Shown piece by piece: positions 26,201 through 33,268 of a stretch of DNA of 64,000 nucleotides (positions are counted from its first letter, which is position 1; the number at the start of each line of letters is the position of its first letter). Below the pieces are notes generated by a model that was not told where the DNA came from, made no database searches, and saw only the letters and a program-made list of their open reading frames with translations. Source of the DNA: Bugula neritina (taxonomy: Eukaryota > Bryozoa > Gymnolaemata > Cheilostomatida > Bugulidae); the NCBI GenBank assembly GCA_964035545.1, contig OZ037765.1:31571504-31635503 (forward strand). The letters run 5' to 3'. The position numbers and the translations under genes are program-made.

Positions 26201-29200
26201 TCCAGAGAGTTGGCGATCATTCACTCTGCAGTGAATGGTCGCCCGGGAACGGGCTGGTACCGTACAGTTACGTACCACCTGCACGCCTCCGACCAAGGGA
26301 TGGCCGAACTTATCGACACAGGAAAGCTCCCGGCCGGCCATTAGTATGGCGGACTTATGGAAGTCCATGTGGCATTGGTGTCGTTTTAGGAACGGCGTCC
26401 CCAGGATGGCATCCTCTTCCAGCTGGCTGAGGATAAAGGTTTCCTGGATGGCCTGGCCGCGTCCGCGACCAGGCAACTCTACAACACCGTAGAAGGGGAT
26501 ACGCGACCCGTCTGCAAGGGTGCCAGGTTCCCCGGTGTAGGGAGCTAATTCCTTCCTCACCTTGGGAGGGAGGGCATCGAAGACTCGTCTGCTGAGGAGA
26601 TTCGTGTTGCAACCGGAGTCTAACAAGAACGTGACAGCCTTGCCGGCTACCTTCCCGGGTAGGAAGTAGCTCTCTACGTGTGGTTGCAACCTCACTTCCC
26701 CAGCATGCGCAGTCTCGGCCAAACAGCGTGGCGCCCGTTTGGTGACCTGCTTGTGCCGCCTCTTTGGCGGAGGGGTGTTTAGTTCCCCTCCGATGTCCCG
26801 AGGGACCTCGCCGGCCAGCTCCGTCTCCGGTAGCTGGCTGAAGCGGTTGGTGATGGGTAGTATGAACGGTTCCCGTCGCCCATTAGGGCGGCTGGTCCGT
26901 CGTGGTATCTGCCACTCACGGGGTGTGTCCTGTGGTTGTTCTTTTCTCGGCCCGCGAGACTTCCTTCTTGATTGGGGGTCTCTCGAGCGGGGAGGTTCTG
27001 GCTTGCTGCCTTTTTCACATCGGGTAGCCCTCTTTGAGGTCTCTCCCTTGGGTCCTCGGTTGGGGGGCTCGGCGTCGGTGAGGGTCTTTGCCATTTGTTT
27101 CAATTTGATGCTCAGCCGACCCATCTTATCCCCGAGTGACTGGATGTCCTCCGCGGTGACTCGCGTGCCTTCCGTTTCCTCCGTATACAGCCGCTCGGCC
27201 CGGAGGTAGTCTTCCCCGACTTGCAAGGCACTTTCTAGGGTGGTCACTCCCTTTGCCTGTAGTTGATGGTAGAGGCCCACATCTTTTAGGGACTGCATAA
27301 AGTCAATGAGAGTAAAGTTCCGTCGGTGTGTTTCTGGCAGGTCGCTTTACGCGCTCTGTGCCAGTCTCTTCACTAGGGCAACGTGGTCGCGGAGTGGTGT
27401 GTCTTCCACCTGGCGTAGCACTTGTAGACGGGCCCTGGCTTCCAGGGCGGAGGTGCCAAAACGGCTCCGTAGTGCAGTGAATATCTCCGCCACGCTCCGT
27501 CTTTGCCTGAACGGTCTAGCTCGCCCCGTCAATACCTCATGAGTTTGACGAGGGCTACTCGCGGCGGACACTGAGCGACATCTACTACTCCATGGAATTC
27601 CTCGATGAATTGCTCTACATCTTCTACACCCGTGAAGGTGGGAGCGGTCAGTCTATCTCTATACACCTCTTCCATATGCAAGAAACTGGCTGGCTTACCT
27701 CCTGGGTGTCTGATTGTATGTTCTGTCATGTTCCCCGTCTTTTCATTGTCTCAGCTAGAATAATCCCACCGCTGCCACCACTGTAGTAATTTGTGCAAAT
27801 ACTGTGCGTGAGTTTTCTACTTGCGTATTTAGTTGGCTATTCTACTAGCAATTACTAGGGTAGCTGTCGAGTAATTATGTTTATTATCCACAATAAACAT
27901 ACAAAGCAAACATTACATCAAATTATCCTATACATCAATCAATTACTAACACATGTTACTACTACGAGTCCTAGCTCACAACAACACATGGTTTCTGCTG
28001 GCTAACCCGCGAACAGTCACTTGACCGGAACCTTGCCTTCCGGTCCCTCTGATTGGATAGTAGAACATAGTTATAAGTATTCCCATACAAGAGGGGACGA
28101 CCCTATTATTATACTACGTAATCCCATTACAATACTCATACTAGCCAAAGAAAAATATATTGAAAGTTGCCTAATGACAATTTCATTCTAGTAAAGGTAA
28201 TTGGGTAATCTTCACCATTTCATTTAAATTACAACTTGTGACTCCTAATGATTATAATGACTGTAATAATAATGATAATATTTTGTACTTCTAAAGGGTA
28301 ATGGATTAGATTTATCAGTAAATATAGTATTGTTTTCAGGGTCAGATGAGCCCCCTTCATATGAAGATCTATTTGGCCCAGCAAAAGCCTCTTCTGATAA
28401 AAATGTGCGTGCTACTCCTTTCCTGCCTCCACTTAAAGAAATTAATTTAGCCCAAGAAGACTTGAATGATGAAGCCGCAGGTATTTTTTGCTTTTATGTG
28501 ACACTCTTTAATGGTGAATAACTTTAGTGAAGAGATCAATTTCTTCAACAACTTTTATTGAAAGTAGTAATTTAGAGATCAGCAATATTTTGTGTAGGAC
28601 CCCATTGTGATAATCCTCCGCAGCTTGACTCTCGACCTCTACCTGCAAATCTTGAAGCCCTGTTTCAGTATATTAGAAGTTACAAGCCAGAGTCAATTAA
28701 GTTGAAGCAAAAACTGAAACTCTTCTTTCTTGACTATATTCCTGCCGTAACGGCTCCTGATTTAATGATAAAAGTCAGTCGACCAGATGGTAGACCAGAA
28801 CAACTTGGCTTCCGCGTCTTAGATGAACCGGGCTCACAATCTTTTGATCTGGAAAACATGAAAATTGATGATGAGAATGGTAAAAAAAATAAAGGTAAGT
28901 TATATAATAATGAGTACAAGTTTTCAGTTTCAGTCAATCATTTTTCAATTTCCAATATTTTTAACCACAAGATTTTTTTTTGTATTAAAACAGTTGAACC
29001 TATTCCACGCTCACTGGGTGTTATTCTTATTTATTGCGTATTGCAGATGGAGGTGGTGGTGACATGCCTAAACCAACACATGCTTTTTCTGGAGGTAGAG
29101 GTGCACATCAGCTTGACGACGACGATGACGACGGAGAAGATTCAGAAGAATCTGAAGATGACAATGAGAATGGTGAACAGATTGAAGGTACTTTATGTAA

Positions 29201-29631
29201 TCATTCATGAACGCACAATTTTAGTTTCTTTAATAAATATGCTTGTTTTGAATTGGTAACCATGTCAATGCAAAAGGTTTTTTTTAATGTCCAAAAGTTA
29301 TAATTTAAAGATGAATGGCTATTTGATTAGTAATCTTGCAACGCCAACTTTTACAGGAGCCTATGATTCATCTGAGTACGAACATCTTTCTGTGCAACCA
29401 GATGTTAAAGACCTCTTTCAATACATCACAAGATATACACCACAGTCTATAGAGTTGGACCACAAGATGAAGCCATCTATCCCTGACTACATACCGGCTG
29501 TAGGAGACATTGATGCCTTTATTAAAGTCAATCGACCAGATGGTAAACCGGAACAACTTGGCTTATATGTCTTAGATGAACCGTGTGCAAAGCAGTCTGA
29601 CCCTACAGTATTAAACTGGATGTTTTCATAA
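20221..29631 (+). CDS. IFT46-like chimeric paralogue with a retrotransposon in intron 1
   Basis: Exons: 20221-20263, 28340-28480, 28598-28894, 29047-29187, 29357-29631. Every junction is phase 1. Exon 1 starts MASGRASFVGDGRR; exon 2 has PPSYEDLFGP. Exon 3 encodes a diverged first half of the IFT46 core (ALFQYIRSYKPESIKL, DYIPAV, RPDGRPEQLGFRVLDEP). Exon 4 is an Asp/Glu-rich linker. Exon 5 repeats the same core half in near-identical form to the intact IFT46 (AYDSSEYEHLSV, YIPAVGDIDAF, RPDGKPEQLGLYVLDEP), then stops after DPTVLNWMFS, so the C-terminal half is missing. The product would be about 298 aa with two half-cores. It could be an expressed paralogue or a decaying copy. Exon 1 rests on phase, start codon and donor only. 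Intron 1 without the retroelement would be about 530 bp, normal for this locus. Confidence 0.6.
20591..20938 (-). repeat. 3' LTR (left copy)
   Basis: 348 bp. In element orientation it begins TGTAATGGG and ends ACTACA. It contains a CCAAT-type sequence (ATCCAATCAGAG) near its start and AATAAA within GGATAATAAACATAA further on, the expected U3 and R/polyadenylation elements. Confidence 0.95.
20939..20949 (-). other. Polypurine tract of the element
   Basis: Element-sense GGTGGGGGCAG directly abuts the 3' LTR, where plus-strand synthesis is primed. It is short and contains one T and one C. Confidence 0.6.
21215..21886 (-). CDS. Accessory ORF B of the retrotransposon: tandem zinc-finger protein
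   Basis: About 223 codons from the first ATG (MDNGLPVVLRRRHRW); the frame is open a little further upstream. A classical finger C-x2-C-x12-H-x3-H (CHVCYEEL...HVNAH) is followed nine residues later by C-x1-C-x12-H-x3-C (CPCRF...HMMDC). Downstream are an acidic/Pro linker, a leucine-rich coiled-coil-like region (VEERLLRLQDEF) and a very basic C-terminus (RLKRRLRARQARHR). It sits between integrase and the 3' LTR, the env position, but has no signal peptide or transmembrane segment. Nucleic-acid binding is inferred; I do not recognise a named family. Confidence 0.6.
   Translation of the reverse strand: MDNGLPVVLRRRHRWVSRQTERQIEEAWGPSRSQRTCHVCYEELPSHQGLQLHVNAHFLLRFCPCRFHDVYPYPVLAHMMDCFTGEGYVVDVDNYDQYLEAIRPVVKKALTWAALSSGFYTLLTAAPQKSPMVKTVAAIIPRPDSTPMEASDSPEEATPAPTRPNRLATVEERLLRLQDEFTQLAPDLLSTTMGLSELKGSVGRLKRRLRARQARHRIQSLQN
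21897..22277 (-). CDS. Accessory ORF A of the retrotransposon: small acidic protein
   Basis: 126 codons from ATG at 22277, starting MEIDLTSVNSGLIDLIESQL. It is rich in Asp/Glu in the first half, with no recognised domain, signal peptide or membrane segment. It overlaps the frame of the zinc-finger ORF at its end (...TPPLLLG then stop), the two frames meeting at a C-rich stretch. It could be a separate protein, an N-terminal exon, or a frameshift partner of the next ORF. Confidence 0.5.
   Translation of the reverse strand: MEIDLTSVNSGLIDLIESQLLETESHVKDDEDIVMADDLLDLELDTMSLSQFTRSDTVFRVPYKKMHDSQTSNSRLSSELCCKDQLRSNNNSALLDATRSPNYGDMPPLELAWNDDTPSTPPLLLG
22554..24290 (-). CDS. Integrase with Pro-rich tail
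   Basis: In-frame match begins near 24280 (EEQLRQGCAELRLYCQRW), and the first ATG-like start is at 24173. HHCC zinc site: H-x3-H in DTHKQAH, then CEIC. Catalytic core DD35E: D in VAVDLVGP, D in LHSDQGSQF and E in GNGVVERNNQ, with exactly 35 residues between the last two. A GPY-type module follows (KFVGPYVVVEAMPNHTYKL). The C-terminus is a long Pro-rich extension ending SYATALQAAGTKV. This domain itself is intact; it is cut off from RT by the homopolymer shift. No chromodomain is seen. Confidence 0.9.
   Translation of the reverse strand, partial: TGGQRPSEEQLRQGCAELRLYCQRWDSLRIGPDGLLTITLAADRGHPGRERVICPAAIRRELVWDTHKQAHAGVQRVLTKLRLRWYWPNMERDVRLRIKQCEICQASKHGRLPGEAGRSRLYAGRPWQVVAVDLVGPMPITPRGNSWILVLTDHFTRWADALAIPDASAPTVAGVLDQRVFCYFGLPEQLHSDQGSQFQSQLMSDLCRLWGVNQSRTTPYHPQGNGVVERNNQMLGDALRSLLLGRGQEEWDLVLPQVMRAYRSTPHTSTGETPNLLTLGRETRVPDHLTYHIPEPDYSVHEYAGELIERLRVAHEILRDKQWQVRQEDADEPPLYQTGDWVWMVNYRRHRGQAAKLQPKFVGPYVVVEAMPNHTYKLERSGQISVQNEARLKPYWASPGATGGAPPLLEPRRQTTMRGRRRHKPRDEWVMPRTEDLARQERPPLQTGMRPLPPAPSCPTPRLPPPLPELNILPEVQNPPTGGAPSGENRKEEGMTADGRQEIPPVECNNPPVSTPPPSPAAPSSQPQPHILQQTFHRPRRLPLVHPLLLKGDNVLGDPQPISKTSYATALQAAGTKV
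24182..25729 (-). pseudogene. pol: Reverse transcriptase and RNase H, interrupted
   Basis: The frame is open from just after the TGA at 25730-25732. Fingers: GLIEPAHSAWSSPVVLVRKKDG and DYRKFNSV. Palm: LPFGLTSAPATFQRLM and the catalytic YLDD at about 25330-25319 (YVDD or YIDD is commoner). RNase H: DTDASDQNVGALLSQ, RNYCTTRKELLAVI and TDHASL. Between about 25050 and 24957 the open frame does not match the family, while the neighbouring frame does (KGVTWQWTSVEQRAF), so two compensating single-base indels lie there. The frame ends at 24182, after a second shift at a seven-base homopolymer (24282-24288) that separates it from integrase. Confidence 0.88.
25730..27346 (-). pseudogene. gag C-terminal part plus aspartic protease
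   Basis: Continuous frame from 27346 to the TGA at 25730-25732. It has the rest of the Gag-like region with a basic, Pro/Arg-rich stretch, then a retropepsin: LLDSGCNTNLLS at about 26620, with DSG instead of the more usual DTG, and the flap-side AILGTPFLKRH. No CCHC zinc knuckle is visible in the basic region where one is commonly found; a single Cys (TRCEKG) remains. The C-terminus enters the reverse transcriptase linker (RQPTRRLEPEKEKEV) and is cut by TGA. Confidence 0.85.
27347..27729 (-). pseudogene. gag: gag N-terminal part, frameshifted and stopped
   Basis: The frame opens with an ATG at 27729 (MTEHTIRHPGGKPASF) and has a Gag capsid-like helical stretch with TFTGVEDVEQFIEEF. Reading must switch frame between about 27571 and 27529, then meets TAA at 27347-27349, after which the same frame continues into the gag-protease ORF. 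Expected role: capsid protein. Two lesions in about 400 bp mean this copy cannot make intact Gag. Confidence 0.75.
27762..27780 (-). other. Primer-binding site for tRNA-Leu
   Basis: The plus strand reads AATCCCACCGCTGCCACCA, equal to the 3' end of animal cytosolic tRNA-Leu(AAG) including the added CCA as I recall that sequence. It starts one base from the 5' LTR, the standard minus-strand primer position. Confidence 0.8.
27782..28131 (-). repeat. 5' LTR (right copy)
   Basis: 350 bp, matching the left copy except for two substitutions and a 2-bp insertion (ACATGTT against ACGTT). Being upstream of gag in the minus-strand element, it would supply the promoter. Confidence 0.95.
29035..29612 (+). 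repeat. Recent partial duplication of IFT46 (copy in the upstream gene)
   Basis: This block (exon, intron and 5' part of the last exon) aligns with about 31984-32584 of IFT46. The intron (29188-29356 against 32160-32328) differs at only a few bases. Similarity ends abruptly just before the exon at 29047 and after the CAGTATTA at about 29612, marking the duplication ends. Confidence 0.85.
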
Positions 29632-31178
29632 AATGTAAAGATGTAAATCTGCTTCTTTGTTAGTCTCTGGTTTTTAATTTTAGTAATAATTATGATAAAT
29701 TTATAATTTGATATCTATCTAATTTTTTGCATTCGAAGGTTATATTATATGCCCAGTTTGCAAACTATTTTGACGCTACAATTTTTCAAAGGAAATAGAC
29801 CAGTCATATGTAATATATACAGTCCGCATGCAAAGTCTGTGTTAGCACTTAGAAGTAGGTTTTTAAATAAATATTTTTATATTATATTGTACTATAATGA
29901 AATGGAAGTGTGAAAAGTTTCTTTGATAATATTAAACATTGTCAGTGCATATTAACCTGTTTCATATGGTGCAGTAGACATGGTTAAATTTTACTTGATG
30001 ATCTATAGTAATTCCTAGTTACTATTAAATTTTAACATGACTATATTTTATATTGTTAATACATTTGTATACTGTTATATTGAAAATATACATATTTACT
30101 TTTGTTTTATTCAATTCATGTAGCTGTTGCATTATTTATTTTACACACAACTTACTCAGATATAAGTTTTGGTATTACTTCAATATCTCCATTGTTTTCC
30201 ATAACTGTGATCCATTTAGTATTTTGCATTTATGAAAAAAGTCAAATGTAAATTAAAGACAGTTTAAAATTGATATGATTACCTTTAGACTATCAATTTG
30301 AAAAGTTAAGTTGCTCTATCACTGTTGCTCATGCAAAGACACTTTCGATTCACAGAAGCTGCAGAGATAGACTCTGTGTGCCATAGACAAACTTAATTTG
30401 TGAGTGCTTCCATTGCTTGTTATTCCAATTCCCAGGCTTCAACGTCAACCTATATCTGTAAATGATTTTGCAATCTTGAAATTCTACGGATGTGCTTATG
30501 GAATTATTGAAAAAAGCATTCGACATTGAAGTTACTTTTACTTAGACAGCACAGGTTATTAGAGTTGTGTGTCACGCACAAGTTGAGGAATTGAAAGCTA
30601 AATTTAAAGTGGCTTCTAAAATGTCACCAACACTTACAAAATAAAGCATTATAGAATGACATGCACAAGAAAATGTTTAATTTCTCTATCAAATGTATAT
30701 ACTATGCTATATTTCTTATAGATAATGTTGTGTTTTATGTTCTCCAGAAATAATAACCCTCAATAAATATATTATTATACAAATTTGTTTTGTATTTTGA
30801 AATTAAAAGGAAGAACCGTTGAAAACTACTAAAGATCTTTAAGTTTGCGCGCCGTTTCAGCGTTGTCATAGTGAGAGCTTTAATGGTCACGTGGCTGATC
30901 ACATGTAGATAAATATGAACACCTAAAACGGATGGACTAAAGAAAGCAAATTTAATTTATCATATAGAGGCAGAGTTTATTTTGATATTTACAAAAAAAT
31001 AAAAAGATGACGACATAATAATGCTTTTATTATAAAAGCACTTATGGTTTATATCAAATAGAATATTAATATTTTTTAATAACGATTCGAATACGAGAGA
31101 ACGCCATTTTTAGCGAGCCCAGTAGTTACCGCTTGTCAATATTTGCATTCCTTGGCAATTCAATCACAAAGATGATCG
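29632..31178. other. Intergenic region between the IFT46-like gene and IFT46
   Basis: AT-rich. It includes AATAAA sequences at about 29866 and 30758 usable as polyadenylation signals for the upstream gene. A short CpG-containing patch near 30850-30900 with an X-box-like motif marks the likely IFT46 promoter. No ORF with similarity was seen. Confidence 0.5.
30862..30875 (+). promoter_or_regulatory. RFX X-box-like motif upstream of IFT46
   Basis: GTTGTCATAGTGAG matches 13 of 14 positions of RYYNYYATRRNRAC, failing only at the last base. It lies about 304 bp before the IFT46 ATG, in a small GC-richer patch. Confidence 0.42.
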
Positions 31179-33050
31179 ATGGCTGATTCAGAGAGTGACC
31201 AAGGAGCAGAAATCCATCAGAACCAACCTTTTGACGAATCTCTCGAAGTGCCAGATTCGGAAGAAGTTGCAAGTGTCTATACTCCTAGTCCTAGAGTACC
31301 TGCACCTGGTCAAAGAGGAAGAAGTAGAGGAGATACACCACCAGATTCAAGAATGTCTAACAACTATGAAGATGATATAATGACATCCACTGGAGCGCCC
31401 GGTGTCGATGGTATGAAATTTTAGTAGCTGTAATTCTTTACCCATAATATTGTCTAATGTTTTTATGACCTGTTTGCTATAAATAATTGTAAATAAAATG
31501 TTGAAAACTGTCGGCCAAACAAATGATTATGATCTGCAGTTGAAGTCGATTCAGTAAGCGCCGATGAAGTTGAATAACGAGTTATGAGCTTTTAATTTAT
31601 TATTATGTTTTGTTAATTATCAGTCTATGTTTGTTAGCTATTTGTTTTTAGTACATTCTTTTTTGTAAAATGGAACAAAAAGAAAACTTTTAAAAAGTAA
31701 ACTACCGCTCAACTTTAGTTTTAATTAATATAGGTTATCTTGTAAATTTTAATTCGATTGAATTATTTAAATATTTAAAGGATTTTTTCATTGCCATTGT
31801 AAAATTTTCATTTCCGTTAGACTTAACATTTATAACTTGTAAGGAAACTAGCGTTTAAGCTATGGAAAGTGAACTCTTGGTTATCAACTATAAAGATTGG
31901 ACCTTGTAACAAAGCATTCATCATTATATAATTATATATCAGTTTATCTTAACCTATGTTTATGTCTAATGAATGTTACTCTCATTTATTGCAGATGGAG
32001 GTGGTGGTGACATGCCTAAGCCAACGCATGCTCCTTCTGGAGGTGCAGGTGCACACTCTGCGCATCAGTTTGATGAAGACGATGATGACGACGACGATGA
32101 GGACGGAGAAGATTCAGAAGAATCTGAAGATGACGATGAGAATGGTGAACAGATTGAAGGTACTTTATGCAATAATTCATGAACGCACAATTTTAGTTTC
32201 TTTAATAAACATGCTTGTTTTGAATTGGTAACCATGTCAATGCAAAAGGTTTTTTTTAATGTCCAAAAGTTATAATTTAAAGATTAATGGCTATTTGATT
32301 AGTAATCTTGCAATGTCTACTTTTACAGGAGCCTATGATCCATCTGAATACGAACATCTTTCTGTGCAACCAGATGTTAAAGCCCTCTTTCAATACATCA
32401 CAAGATATACACCACAGTCTATAGAGTTGGACCACAAGATGAAGCCATTCATCCCTGACTACATACCGGCTGTAGGAGACATTGATGCCTTTATTAAAGT
32501 CAATCGACCAGATGGTAAACCGGAACAACTTGGCTTATATGTCTTAGATGAACCGTGTGCAAAGCAGTCTGACCCTACAGTATTAGACTTGCAGCTGCGG
32601 GCCATATCAAAGCGAACAAGCCACAAAGCTATTGTTGTCAGAAGTCTGGAAAATGCGGAGAAAAATCCTAAAGCGGTTGATAATTGGATCACCAACATAA
32701 GCGAGCTCCATCGCTCTAAGCCACCACCAACAGTTCATTACCAGAAGAATATGCCAGATATCGATACGCTGATGCAGGAATGGCCGCCATCATTTGAGGA
32801 GCTCCTGAAGGAAGTCGGCTTGCCATCTGCTGAACTGGATTGTGATTTGTCACAATATGTTGATATAATCTGTGCACTGCTTGACATTCCAGTTCACAAA
32901 AATCGTGTGCAGTCACTGCATGTTCTCTTTACTTTGTTTTCGGAGTTTAAAAATTCCCAGCATTTCAGATCACTGGCTGATGATAATCAACTGGATAATC
33001 GTCTGAAGGAAGATGATGGAGCTGGTGGAAGTGATGCTCTTGTGCTGTAA
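31179..33050 (+). CDS. IFT46: Intraflagellar transport protein 46, complete
   Basis: Exons 31179-31410, 31995-32159 and 32329-33050, phase 1 at both junctions, total 1119 nt (372 aa). Exon 1 is an acidic, Pro-rich N-terminus (MADSESDQGAE). Exon 2 is the Asp/Glu-rich linker typical of IFT46. Exon 3 is the conserved core: YEHLSVQPDVKALFQYI, IPDYIPAVGDIDAFIKV, RPDGKPEQLGLYVLDEP, then the C-terminal domain NPKAVDNWI, ELHRSKPPPTVHY, MPDIDTLMQEWP, LLDIPVHKNRVQSLHVLF. IFT46 is an IFT-B core subunit needed to build cilia and carry outer dynein arms. Human IFT46 is about 300 aa; the extra length is in the disordered N-terminus. No lesions are seen. Confidence 0.96.
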
Positions 33051-33146
33051 TTGTCTCCTCTTCACCCTGTCATTGTGTTTAAGATAGTTTGTCTAAATAA
33101 TGTTAATTTCAAATATTACAAGATTATATTTTAACAAAGTCATATA

Positions 33147-33170
33147 TTTATTATAACAGATTTCAATAAA
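33147..33170. terminator. Overlapping convergent polyadenylation signals
   Basis: Plus-strand AATAAA at 33165-33170 lies about 115 bp past the IFT46 stop. Minus-strand AATAAA (tttatt at 33147-33152) lies about 117 bp past the SOX30 stop. The tail-to-tail genes have stop codons only 218 bp apart, so their 3' UTRs probably overlap. Confidence 0.6.
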
Positions 33171-33268
33171 TCTATGAATTTTATTCTGACACTAAATAAT
33201 ATATACAAAGTCCCATACAAAAATAACACATAATATAATCCACTAAAATTTCAGTTGAGTTAATCTAT

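Larger units (their letters stand above)
20591..28131 (-). mobile_element. Ty3/gypsy LTR retrotransposon, full length, inserted in intron 1 of the IFT46-like gene
   Basis: Two near-identical LTRs (20591-20938 and 27782-28131) start TG and end CA on both strands and flank a gag-PR-RT-RNaseH-IN order read on the minus strand. A 4-bp target duplication ATAC lies at 20587-20590 and 28132-28135. The primer-binding site is at 27762-27780 and a G-rich tract adjoins the other LTR. Protease-RT-RNaseH-integrase order and a GPY-type integrase tail place it in Ty3/gypsy (Metaviridae). LTR differences are two substitutions and a 2-bp indel, implying a recent insertion. The internal region is GC-rich against the AT-rich host. 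About 1.3 kb between integrase and the 3' LTR encodes extra ORFs. Confidence 0.95.
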
